Position numbers and translations under genes: made by a program
Part shown: piece by piece, positions 6,638 to 13,644 of the stretch
Layout of the letters: every line of letters begins with the position of its first letter
Position numbering within the stretch: position 1 is the first letter of the stretch
Virus record (IMG/VR): IMGVR_UViG_3300036846_000646
Location: 1-22,160 of that record
Strand: one strand, 5' to 3'
Origin: a virus
DNA length: 22,160 nucleotides
Notes under the pieces: generated by a model
What the model was told of the DNA's origin: nothing
The model's input: only the letters and a program-made list of their open reading frames with translations
Databases searched by the model: none

Positions 6638-7369
6638 ATGAGCCCAGAAACCAAGAACGGCGGCAGCGGCGGCCCGGCTGCGGCCAGTGCGGGTGTCGGC
6701 CTGCTCGACGCCAGTGTGACCGCGACAGGTGACCCGGTCCCGCCGATCGCCAACCCGTTGATCCTCAATGACGCCTACTACGAGCTCAACGGGGTGAACC
6801 TGCGCTGCCTCGTCAAGCACATCGAGATCGTGCCCGAGAACAAGCTTGTGACGGTGACGAGCTTCTGCGCCGAGACCGACTATCCCGGCGTCACCAAGTA
6901 CCACATGAAGTTGACCTTCTACCAGTCCTTCGACACCGGCGCGACCTATCAGACGCTGAATACGGCCTATCAGACGTACCTCAGCGGCGGCACGCCGGCC
7001 ACCTTCAAGGCGCGCCCGCACGCGAGCCTGGTGGCGAGCGCGAACAACCCGATCATCACCGGCCAGGTCATCCCGATGCCCTTCGAGCTGTTGATCGGCG
7101 ACGCCGGCGCGGCGTCAGAAGTGGCCATCGACTGGAACATGATCGCCCCGCCGACGGTCAACACCGGCGCCATCACCGCCACGACCGCCACGGCCGGCTT
7201 CCCGGGCTTCTACAGCCCGAGCGGGGCGACCGTGCCCGCCAACCTGGCCGGGCTCACCGGCATCACCGCCAGTCCGACCACGGCGTGGGCGACGGGCCAG
7301 TACGTCATCACGGCCGACCTCATCGGGGCGCACTGGTCCGGTACGGCCTGGGTGGTCGGCAAGGCATGA
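6638..7369 (+). CDS. Major tail (tube) protein
   Basis: A 243-aa protein in the tail-tube position, before the tail chaperones and tape measure. It starts with a Gly/Ala-rich N-arm, then a beta-rich core of about residues 45-165 (YYELNGVNLRCLVKHIEI, KLVTVTSFCAETDYPG, YHMKLTFYQSFD, and PFELLIGD near 148). The last 60 residues, after a Thr/Ala-rich linker, form an added small domain ending GQYVITADLIGAHWSGTAWV, the kind of Ig-like decoration seen on many actinophage tail tubes. AAAGGGG just upstream is a strong ribosome binding site, as expected for an abundant structural protein. The stop overlaps a 30-aa membrane ORF (ATGA). Confidence 0.85.
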   Translation: MSPETKNGGSGGPAAASAGVGLLDASVTATGDPVPPIANPLILNDAYYELNGVNLRCLVKHIEIVPENKLVTVTSFCAETDYPGVTKYHMKLTFYQSFDTGATYQTLNTAYQTYLSGGTPATFKARPHASLVASANNPIITGQVIPMPFELLIGDAGAASEVAIDWNMIAPPTVNTGAITATTATAGFPGFYSPSGATVPANLAGLTGITASPTTAWATGQYVITADLIGAHWSGTAWVVGKA

Positions 7370-7458
7370 CCGATACCGAGTGGGTCGTCCTGCTCATCGA
7401 GGTGGGCGTCATCGCGTTGGTGACAACGCTGGCGTGGTTGGGCGTCGGACGGCGCTAG
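7366..7458 (+). CDS. 30-aa single-pass membrane microprotein
   Basis: A 30-codon ORF fills exactly the gap between the tail-tube gene and the next gene. Its ATG overlaps the previous stop (ATGA), and its TAG is followed immediately by the next GTG. The peptide has an acidic N-terminus (MTDTEW), about 20 hydrophobic residues including VVLLIEVGVIALVT and LAWLGVG, and ends in Arg-Arg, so a cytoplasmic C-terminus is predicted. I do not recognise a family. Conservation of exact spacing and coupling supports translation. A membrane peptide inside the tail morphogenesis operon is unexpected. It could be an early-acting lysis accessory, a superinfection factor or a tail-associated peptide, and the sequence does not decide between them. 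Confidence 0.65.
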   Translation: MTDTEWVVLLIEVGVIALVTTLAWLGVGRR

Positions 7459-7896
7459 GTGCCCACGACTCCTACGGTCGACGTCGTCGGCCTTCGTGCG
7501 CTGGTGCGCGACGCCAACCGCCTCTGTGAGGACGCCGGGCCACTGAACAAGGCGCTGAGCGCGGCCGGAAAGCAGGCGGCCGAGCCGGTGGCCGCCCAGG
7601 CACGCTCGAGCTACCCCCAGGCCTCGGGACGCCTGGCCGGCAGCGTGCGGACGAGTGGCACGCGCTCGGGCGCGGCGGTGCGTGTAGGGAGCGCCGCGCT
7701 GCCCTACGCCGGGCCGGTCGACTTCGGGGGCTATCCGCCCGGTCGTGAGTACGTGGGAACCGGGCGTTACCTGTTCCCCGCCGCCGAGCAGCTGGCGTCG
7801 ACCGCGGCCGAGCTCTACAGCGCCGGGGCGCAGAGGGCGTTCGACTCCTTCAACTGGAGCAATGAGACCACGAGCGCGGAGGCCGTCCATGACTAG
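7459..7896 (+). CDS. HK97 gp10-like neck/tail completion protein
   Basis: 145 aa from a GTG start directly abutting the preceding TAG. The layout matches the HK97-gp10 group of head-tail joining proteins: an N-terminal helix (GLRALVRDANRLCEDAG), the segment AAEPVAAQARSSYPQASGRLAGSVRTSG, in which the G-x-L-x-x-S-x-R pattern is characteristic, a strand-turn-strand (AVRVGSAALPYAGPVDFGG), and an aromatic/Pro segment before the last helix (YLFPAAEQLASTAAELYSAG). These proteins complete the neck before the tail joins. The 3' end overlaps the tail chaperone gene by 8 nt. Confidence 0.8.
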   Translation: MPTTPTVDVVGLRALVRDANRLCEDAGPLNKALSAAGKQAAEPVAAQARSSYPQASGRLAGSVRTSGTRSGAAVRVGSAALPYAGPVDFGGYPPGREYVGTGRYLFPAAEQLASTAAELYSAGAQRAFDSFNWSNETTSAEAVHD

Positions 7897-8242
7897 CGAG
7901 CCCTACGACGCCGAGCCACCGACGCAGCAGTACTCGGCCATGTCGGCCGAGGAGCCGCTGCCGACGCTGGTACACGTCTCCCAGGCCTTCAGCGCCCGGT
8001 TGCCCTCCCAGCGCGTACTCGACCTCGTGACGAAGATGGAGGGCATCGACTTCGCCGCCCTGGCGAGCTCGGCCCCGTTCCGCCTCGTCGCCTTCCGTGC
8101 CCTGCTGCGCGACTACCCGAACCGCGACCCGACGTCGCTGTGGCTGCACGCCTACGACGTCGAGGTGGAGATCGACGACGTAAACCCTACGAACGGCAGC
8201 TCGCCGACGCTCGGGCCGCTTTCTGCCGCTACTGGCGGATGA
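7889..8242 (+). CDS. Tail assembly chaperone G
   Basis: A 117-aa product, the lambda gpG analogue, located two genes after the tail tube and just upstream of the tape measure. Chaperones of this type bind the tape measure and are absent from the virion. The N-terminus is acidic and probably disordered. The helical part (RLPSQRVLDLVTKMEGIDFAAL, then FRLVAFRALLRDYP) resembles actinophage G proteins. It overlaps the previous gene by 8 nt. A canonical slippery heptamer near its 3' end lets a fraction of ribosomes enter the -1 frame to make GT. Confidence 0.75.
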   Translation: MTSEPYDAEPPTQQYSAMSAEEPLPTLVHVSQAFSARLPSQRVLDLVTKMEGIDFAALASSAPFRLVAFRALLRDYPNRDPTSLWLHAYDVEVEIDDVNPTNGSSPTLGPLSAATGG

Positions 8243-8346
8243 CACCGGACCAGATCGACGAGCTGGCCGACGAGGACTTCGCCGCCATGGTGCGCTACAT
8301 GGCGGCGGAGGCCGAGGAGGTCGCTAGAGCGAACAGGACGCGCTGA
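7889..8346 (+). CDS. Tail assembly chaperone GT, made by -1 frameshift at 8182-8188
   Basis: Ribosomes that slip by -1 at AAACCCT read on in the second frame to the TGA at 8344-8346, giving a fusion of about 152 aa: 100 residues of G plus a 52-residue T extension. The T frame is coding-like, with high GC3 and a helical, acidic sequence (ADARAAFCRYWRMTPDQIDE, then DFAAMVRYMAAEAEEV). The W-R-M-T-P-x-x-I/V-D-x-L/M pattern is typical of actinophage T extensions. In lambda, GT bridges the tape measure and the tail tube protein. An independent start at ATG 8140 is possible but would not carry the G domain. Confidence 0.75.
8182..8188 (+). promoter_or_regulatory. Programmed -1 ribosomal frameshift site A_AAC_CCT
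   Basis: The heptamer fits the X_XXY_YYZ rule exactly. In the G frame the codons are AAC (8183-8185) and CCT (8186-8188). After a -1 slip the two tRNAs re-pair on AAA and CCC, changing only the wobble position. It is followed by an open T frame that ends at the tape measure start. G-T frameshifting at this locus is conserved in long-tailed phages. Confidence 0.8.
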
Positions 8347-10031
8347 TGGCCGGTCCGTCCATCATGGTCAAGATCTTGGGCGACGTCACCGGGCTCGGTA
8401 AGTCGTTCCAGTCCGCCGGCCAGAAGGGCCAATCTGCCGCCCAGGGCATGCACAGCGCCTTTTCGGGCATGCTCGGCACGCTCAACTCGACCGGCGCGCT
8501 CGGGCCGTTCGGCAATGCGCTGCAGACCGCCGACCAGTCCATGCAGAACATGGGTGAGCACGCCAAGAGCACCGGACTGAAAATGGCCGGCGTCGGTGGC
8601 GCGGCGGCCGGTGTCGGGCTCGCGCTGAGCGCGCTCGGTTCCAAGGACCAGGCGGCACACGCCCAGCTTCAGGCGTCGATCACCGCCACCGGGCACTCCT
8701 ACGACCAGTACTCCAAACAGGTCGAGGCCGCCATCGGCCACGAGGAGAAGTTCGGCAACACCGCGGATGAGACGCAGGGCGCGCTGCAGAAGCTGACCCA
8801 GGCCACCCACGACCCGACCGAGGCCCTGAAGCTGCTGAACACGGCCACCGACCTCGCCGCGGCCAAGCACGAGGACCTGGCCACCGCGGCGGGCCAGGTC
8901 GGCAAGGCCTACAACGGCAGCGCCCGGATCTTCAAGGAGTTCGGCATCGTCGTCACCAAGAACAAAGACGGCACGAAGGACTACAAGGGGGCGATCGACC
9001 AACTGGGCCAGAGCCTCGGCGGCCAGGCCAGCGCCCAGGCCAACACCTTCACCGGCCACCTCCACGCCATGCGGGCCGAGATCACCGACCACGTCTCGCT
9101 GTTCGCCCAGAAGTACGGCCCGGCCATCTCCACCGCGGGCATCGCTCTGGCCGGGCTCGGCTCGGCTATAGAAATCGCCAAGAACGCCGCCCGGCTGCTC
9201 AAGGTCGAGCAGATTGCTCAGGCCGCCGCGAGCGGCATCGCCACCGCGGCGACGTGGCTGTGGAACCTCGCCCTCGAGGCCAACCCGATCGTGCTCATCG
9301 CCACGCTGATCGGCGTCGTGCTCGTCGGCGCCATCATCCTCATCGTCACGCACTTCAACACGTTCAAGGCGGTCGTGCTCGACGTGTGGAACGTCGTCGT
9401 GGTCGCCTTCGACGCCATCAAGAACGCCGTCATGGTCGTCTACAACTGGATCGTGGCCAACTGGCCGCTGCTGCTCGCCATCCTCACCGGCCCGTTCGGC
9501 CTCGCCGTCTTCATGATCGTCACCTACTGGAACAGCATCGTCAGCTTCTTCACCGGCATCCCGGGGGACATCAAGAACGCCATCGGCGACGTCACCAATC
9601 TGCTCTACGACATCGGCAAGACGATCATCAACAGCTTGAAACGCGGGCTGGAGGACGCCTGGCACGCAGTCACTGGGTTCGTCGACAGCATCGGCAGTCA
9701 CATCAAGAACGCCATCACGCACCCGCTCGGGATCCTCTCCCCGTCCAAGGTGATGATCGAGACCGGGAGTTACATCATGCAGGGGCTCGGCATCGGCATC
9801 ACGAGCGGCTTCGCCCAGCACGTCCAGCCCGCCCTCAACGCCACCGTCGCAGCGCTTACCCCGGCCCGCGGCGGTGGCGTCGGCGGCGGCACCGGTGCCG
9901 CACTGGCTCCGGCGATGGCGTCGAGCTCGAGCGGCCCGGCCGTGGTCGTCAACAACGCCCACTTTTCGTCCGGCGTCGACGTGGACGCCTTCATGCGGCG
10001 CGCCGCCTGGGTGGCGCGGAACCGGATATGA
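8346..10031 (+). CDS. Tape measure protein
   Basis: 561 aa, the longest gene in the window. The protein spans the tail lumen and sets tail length; at about 1.5 angstrom per residue it predicts a short tail of about 85 nm. N-terminal Gly/Ala helical repeats (about 1-110) are followed by a helical region with ALQKLTQATHDPTEALKLL. Two hydrophobic segments, about 314-338 and 373-395, are probable membrane-insertion helices. The C-terminal PLGILSPSKVMIETGSYIMQ is the classic tape measure signature. The ATG overlaps the chaperone stop (TGATG), and the stop overlaps the next start (ATGA). Confidence 0.93.
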   Translation: MAGPSIMVKILGDVTGLGKSFQSAGQKGQSAAQGMHSAFSGMLGTLNSTGALGPFGNALQTADQSMQNMGEHAKSTGLKMAGVGGAAAGVGLALSALGSKDQAAHAQLQASITATGHSYDQYSKQVEAAIGHEEKFGNTADETQGALQKLTQATHDPTEALKLLNTATDLAAAKHEDLATAAGQVGKAYNGSARIFKEFGIVVTKNKDGTKDYKGAIDQLGQSLGGQASAQANTFTGHLHAMRAEITDHVSLFAQKYGPAISTAGIALAGLGSAIEIAKNAARLLKVEQIAQAAASGIATAATWLWNLALEANPIVLIATLIGVVLVGAIILIVTHFNTFKAVVLDVWNVVVVAFDAIKNAVMVVYNWIVANWPLLLAILTGPFGLAVFMIVTYWNSIVSFFTGIPGDIKNAIGDVTNLLYDIGKTIINSLKRGLEDAWHAVTGFVDSIGSHIKNAITHPLGILSPSKVMIETGSYIMQGLGIGITSGFAQHVQPALNATVAALTPARGGGVGGGTGAALAPAMASSSSGPAVVVNNAHFSSGVDVDAFMRRAAWVARNRI

Positions 10032-10894
10032 CGATCCACCAGCCGATTTCGGGCATGCCGACCTGTGTGCGCAAGGCCTGGCTGGCGTTGGGCGGCAACA
10101 CCCTGCAGCTCGAGGACCCGACTGCGGGGTACTTCTGCCAGAGCCTCGACCTCGGCACGCCGGTCATGCGCACGGTGATGACCAACGCACCCGACCAGGA
10201 CGGCGTCATCGACCGCACCCAGTACATGGGTGCTCGCACCGTCACTGCTGCCATCACGGTGCTGGCCGGCGCCGGCGCACAGATCGACGCCGTCGCCGAC
10301 AACTTCGCCCCGTACATGGTGCCGAGCGCACGCCCGGTGCTCCACTACGTGCTCGACCGGCCGGGTGCTCCCGAGCGCACGCTGACGCTGCGCCCCGACT
10401 CCTACGACTGGCCGATCGTCGGGGCCGCCCAGCGCGACGTCGCCCTGCAGTGGATCGCGCCGAACCCCATCGCCCTCGACGCGACCCAGCAGAGCGTCAC
10501 CGTGCTCTGGGGTGGGCCTTTCGCGGTGGTCAACAACCTTGGCGACGTGCCGTTGCGCCCGTTGTTGCAGTTGACCGGGCCGACCACCCAGGGCGGCGTG
10601 GTCTTCCAGCAGTACTCCGCGCCCGGTGTGTCCGTCGGCAACGGGCTGATCGCCTTCCTCCCGACGTACACGATCGCGGCCGGTCACACCGTCTGGGTCG
10701 ACACCGCCGCCCACACCGTGCTGCTCGACAACACGACGCCGATCCTGAACCAGATCGACTGGGTGAACACGGTCTGGCCCGTTGCGCCTCCTAACCCCGG
10801 CTTGTACCGGGTGGCCTGGCCGGGCGGCTACAACACCGGCACCACGGCGGCCACCCAGTTCACCGTGCTCTGGAACAACGGGTACCTCACCTAA
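10028..10894 (+). CDS. Distal tail (Dit-like) protein
   Basis: A 288-aa beta-rich protein directly after the tape measure, the usual position of the distal tail protein that forms the hub between tube and tip. Recognisable elements are an N-terminal sandwich with LQLEDPTAGYFCQSLDLGTP, RTVTAAITVLAGAG followed by the YMVPSARPVLHY segment (the family's P-x-x-R-P-x-L), and a galectin-like C-terminal half of repeated beta strands (RPLLQLTGPTTQGGVVF, TVWVDTAAHTVLLDN). DTAAHTV with the following N is a motif often seen in Dit proteins. ATGA overlap with the tape measure stop; the stop abuts the next ATG (TAATG). Confidence 0.82.
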   Translation: MTIHQPISGMPTCVRKAWLALGGNTLQLEDPTAGYFCQSLDLGTPVMRTVMTNAPDQDGVIDRTQYMGARTVTAAITVLAGAGAQIDAVADNFAPYMVPSARPVLHYVLDRPGAPERTLTLRPDSYDWPIVGAAQRDVALQWIAPNPIALDATQQSVTVLWGGPFAVVNNLGDVPLRPLLQLTGPTTQGGVVFQQYSAPGVSVGNGLIAFLPTYTIAAGHTVWVDTAAHTVLLDNTTPILNQIDWVNTVWPVAPPNPGLYRVAWPGGYNTGTTAATQFTVLWNNGYLT

Positions 10895-12192
10895 TGGCGA
10901 CCCCGATCCCGCCCGGACGCGGCCGCTGGCGTTTCACGCTGCACACGCGGCCGTTCACCGACCAGACCTGGACCCAGACGATCATCGCCCAGCTCGACAA
11001 CGCGCGCAGTCGCAAGCTCGTCCAGGCGTGGGACATGCCCGCCACGCTCACCTTCGACATGGACGGCCACGCCGCCGACTGTGCCCTCGTCACCGAGCTG
11101 CAGCGCGACGTGGTCGCCTGGCGCTGGGACGAGAACAGCGGGGCGGACGTCCCGATGTTCAGGGGCATGGTCGACGCGTCGGAGGACCAGATCGACGAGC
11201 AGTCCCACGTCGTGACGTTCACGTGCCACGACTACCTCGCCATGTTGAACCGGCGCATCTACACCGGGACGGGCACCGACTACATGGGGTCGGGCACCCC
11301 GCCGGTCTTCGACCAGGACTACGCGTTCGACCAGTGGCGCTCGTGGGCTATTGGCATGTTCACTTCCAACCCGCCACCGGGCGGGACGTCGCTCTCGCCC
11401 GGGTCGTACCTGCCGCTCTGGACGTTCCACGCCAACCCCAACGGCACCCAGCGCACGCCGCCGAGCGGGGTGAACCGAACGGTGATGCAGCAGGGCAACA
11501 TGGTCGTGCTCACCCAGATCGACGCCCTGGCCAAACTCACGAGCGGCTTCGACTACGACGTGAAGCCCCTGTGCATGCTCAACAATGCCAGCGCACAGGT
11601 GGCGGTCAACAGTGCGACTCGTGACGCCATGCGCATCTTCTACCCCCAGCAGGGCGTCACGACGCCGGGCGTCGCCCTCGTCTACGGGTCCAACGTCTCC
11701 AAGATCCAGCGCCAGGTGACCTCGGCCGACTACTCGAACTACTGGCGCACGCTCGGCAATAACGGCCAACCGGACAACTCCTCCACGCAGACCTACGGGG
11801 AGAACTGGAACGCCGACGCGGCGGGCACGACGGTCGGCACGTTCATGGGCGTCGACAGCGCCAGCGTCTCGACGCCGACGCAGACCTGGCTGACCTCTGC
11901 CGCCCAGGGCAAGGTCGGCCTCTTCGGCACGCTGGTGCCGACCTACGTGCTCACGTTGACACCGGGCTGGTACTACTGGGGCGCCCTGAACATGGGCGAC
12001 GCGGTGCGGCTCGTCGTCAAGTCGGGGCGTCTCAACGTGAACACGACGTCCCAGCGCGTGCTCGGCATCACCTACAACATCGGCGACGACGGCCAGGAGG
12101 ACCTCGACATCGTGGTCGGGCGGGCGACGACGACACTCGGCGGGATGATGAGAGGCCAGGACGCCAGCATCAACGCACTGTCTCGACGATGA
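10894..12192 (+). CDS. Minor tail/tail-tip protein (Gp37-like)
   Basis: A 432-aa tail-tip protein following Dit, in the position of the actinophage minor tail proteins related to siphovirus Gp37. The N-terminal domain combines strands and loops typical of hub proteins: WDMPATLTFDMDGHAADC, VAWRWDENSGADVPMFRG and HVVTFTCHDYLAMLNRR. That strand pattern resembles the gp27/gp44-like hub fold. The C-terminal third ends in the conserved-looking WYYWGALNMGDAVRLVVKSG and a final IDVVVGR-like strand (LDIVVGRATT). No catalytic motif is visible. It is coupled to Dit by a TAATG overlap. Confidence 0.75.
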   Translation: MATPIPPGRGRWRFTLHTRPFTDQTWTQTIIAQLDNARSRKLVQAWDMPATLTFDMDGHAADCALVTELQRDVVAWRWDENSGADVPMFRGMVDASEDQIDEQSHVVTFTCHDYLAMLNRRIYTGTGTDYMGSGTPPVFDQDYAFDQWRSWAIGMFTSNPPPGGTSLSPGSYLPLWTFHANPNGTQRTPPSGVNRTVMQQGNMVVLTQIDALAKLTSGFDYDVKPLCMLNNASAQVAVNSATRDAMRIFYPQQGVTTPGVALVYGSNVSKIQRQVTSADYSNYWRTLGNNGQPDNSSTQTYGENWNADAAGTTVGTFMGVDSASVSTPTQTWLTSAAQGKVGLFGTLVPTYVLTLTPGWYYWGALNMGDAVRLVVKSGRLNVNTTSQRVLGITYNIGDDGQEDLDIVVGRATTTLGGMMRGQDASINALSRR

Positions 12193-12203
12193 AAGGACCA
12201 ACC

Positions 12204-12314
12204 ATGACGACCGAACCAGAGCCCCAGGTGATCCCCGAACCGGCACCAGAGCCCGAGACCGAGCCCAGTCACGAGCCCGTCCACGAGGGCGTCGAGGAGC
12301 CCGATGTCCCTTAG
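12204..12314 (+). CDS. 36-aa acidic Pro/Glu-rich microprotein
   Basis: A 36-codon ORF with a clear ribosome binding site (GAAAGGA, 12191-12197). It encodes an almost pure Pro/Glu/Val peptide: it begins MTTEPEPQVIPEPAPEPETE and ends EEPDVP. It is predicted to be fully disordered and strongly negative. It lies between the tail-tip gene and the endolysin and overlaps the latter by 11 nt. I do not recognise a family. It may be a small virion-associated or regulatory peptide, or may mainly serve to couple translation of the endolysin. Confidence 0.6.
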   Translation: MTTEPEPQVIPEPAPEPETEPSHEPVHEGVEEPDVP

Positions 12315-13089
12315 GCGAGAGTGGATCGGCTCGCCCAACTACTCGAGCCGGGGGAGTGGTGTGCGCCTGGTCGTGCTGCACACCGCGGAGGGCGCCCGTA
12401 CGTACCAGTCGCTCGGCAGTTACTTCGCCAGCTCGAGCTCAGGCGTGTCCAGCCACACCGGCATCGACGACACGCCCGGCGTCATCGGTGAGTACGTGCG
12501 GCGCAGCGACAAGGCCTGGACCCAGGCCAACGCCAACCCCTACAGCGTGGCCACCGAGCTCTGCGCCTTCGCGTCCTGGTCGTCCGCCGAATGGCAGCGT
12601 CACCCGGCCATGCTGTCCAACACCGCCCAGTGGATCGCCGAGGAGTGTGCACACTTCGGTATCCCGCTGCGCCGGCTCTCAGCAGCACAGGCCCAGGGCG
12701 CTCAGTCCGGTGTCTGCCAGCACGTCGACCTGGGCGCCGCCGGCGGCAATCACTGGGACTGCGGGCCGTCTTTCCCGATGGACCAGGTCATCGCCATGGC
12801 GGCCGGCGGCGCAGCGCCATCACCAACAGATTCGGAGGACAAGGAAATGATCATCTGCTCGACCCCGAGTGGCAAGGGCTACATCGTGGTCAAGCCCGAC
12901 GGGGCGGTGTTCGCCTACGGCGACGCCAACTATCACGGAGGAGCCAACAAGGCGGGCCATCTCACCGCCGGCGACCGCGTCACCGACGCCGCCTATGTCG
13001 GCTCGGGTGACGGCTACTGGCTGGTGGCCAAATCCGGTGCCGTGTTCGCCTACGGCAGCGCGCCCTACAAGGGCGGGCCAAACGCCTGA
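12304..13089 (+). CDS. Endolysin: N-acetylmuramoyl-L-alanine amidase with C-terminal repeats
   Basis: A 261-aa lysin. Residues 1 to about 170 form an amidase_2/PGRP domain that cuts the bond between muramic acid and the stem peptide. Zinc ligands are visible as His26 (VVLHTAEG), His140 (CQHVDLG) and Cys153 (NHWDCGPSFP). After a short linker the last 80 residues contain two GY-x-V-x-x-x-G-x-VFAYG-x-A-x-Y-x-G repeats: GYIVVKPDGAVFAYGD and GYWLVAKSGAVFAYGS. Such repeats are common in surface proteins of Acidimicrobiia and other actinobacteria and probably bind the wall. No signal peptide, so a holin is needed for export. The acidic microprotein overlaps the start. Confidence 0.92.
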   Translation: MSLRREWIGSPNYSSRGSGVRLVVLHTAEGARTYQSLGSYFASSSSGVSSHTGIDDTPGVIGEYVRRSDKAWTQANANPYSVATELCAFASWSSAEWQRHPAMLSNTAQWIAEECAHFGIPLRRLSAAQAQGAQSGVCQHVDLGAAGGNHWDCGPSFPMDQVIAMAAGGAAPSPTDSEDKEMIICSTPSGKGYIVVKPDGAVFAYGDANYHGGANKAGHLTAGDRVTDAAYVGSGDGYWLVAKSGAVFAYGSAPYKGGPNA

Positions 13090-13282
13090 CTGGCGTGCGC
13101 TCGCCGCGCTCGTTCTCGCTCTCGGGGCGTCGGTCGCCATCGTGGTGCTGGCGTGGTCAGAAGCGGACCACCAGATCGCCGGGCACATCTCAGAGGCCGA
13201 GTCGACGCTGCTCGCCACGGTGTTGGGCGCCATGGTCGGCGCCGTTGCCACGTTCCTGGGCACGCGCGAGCGCCATGATTGA
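13037..13282 (+). CDS. Holin candidate, two transmembrane segments
   Basis: About 81 aa if read from GTG 13037; the start is uncertain because no ATG lies in frame nearby. Two hydrophobic segments (ALAALVLALGASVAIVVLAW and TLLATVLGAMVGAVATFLG) flank a polar loop (EADHQIAGHISEAE), and the C-terminus is charged (TRERHD). This is class II holin architecture, and the gene directly follows and overlaps the endolysin. The holin forms membrane lesions that release the amidase. The first 20 residues are out of frame within the endolysin's last repeat and may not all be translated. Two other small membrane proteins downstream are rival candidates. Confidence 0.65.
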   Translation: MPCSPTAARPTRAGQTPDWRALAALVLALGASVAIVVLAWSEADHQIAGHISEAESTLLATVLGAMVGAVATFLGTRERHD

Positions 13283-13296
13283 GGAAAGGAGCTGAC

Positions 13297-13644
13297 ATGG
13301 GTACCAGCCAGCGGGTCAACGCATTGCCGGCCCCTGTCGACCTGGGGCTGTACCAGGGCGACGACTTCGCCATGACGCTGACGGTCACCGACCAGGCCGG
13401 CAATCCCATCGACATCTCCGCAGGCACCGTGGCCGCCCAGATCCGGCAGAGCCGCTCGAGCACGACGATCGCCGGCACCTTCACCACGTCGATCAACGTG
13501 AACGTGGTCAAGCTCGGCCTCCCGGCGACGCTCTCGACCACGTTGCCCCAGCTCTGTGTCTGGGACTGTGCGCTGACCTTGACCGGCACGGTCTACACGC
13601 TGGCCGGGGGCCGGCTCGAGCTGATGGCGCGGGTGACCCAGTGA
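13297..13644 (+). CDS. Tail fiber-associated beta-sandwich protein (LtfC/BppU-N-like)
   Basis: A 116-aa all-beta protein. The N-terminal pattern LGLYQGDDFAMTLTVTDQAG, followed by NPIDISAG and AAQIRQSRSS, matches the layout of the small domains found at the base of phage receptor-binding modules (BppU N-terminal, LtfC/p132): Q-G-D-D-F, hydrophobic strand, D-x-x-G-x-P-x-D-x-S/T. It would anchor the following fiber to the tail tip. ATG 13297 has AAAGGAG upstream (13285-13291). An in-frame TTG at 13279 would include that site inside the coding sequence and is rejected. The stop overlaps the fiber gene (GTGA). Confidence 0.65.
   Translation: MGTSQRVNALPAPVDLGLYQGDDFAMTLTVTDQAGNPIDISAGTVAAQIRQSRSSTTIAGTFTTSINVNVVKLGLPATLSTTLPQLCVWDCALTLTGTVYTLAGGRLELMARVTQ

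Noticed and set aside
8295-9962. Long minus-strand ORF antisense to the tape measure (555 aa)
   Set aside because: Low-complexity Gly/Asp/Val/Arg sequence typical of antisense shadows of GC-rich genes. No domain, and the + strand gene is certain.
10891-12381. Long minus-strand ORF antisense to the tail-tip gene (496 aa)
   Set aside because: Same shadow pattern. The + strand frame has structural-protein character and coupled start and stop codons.
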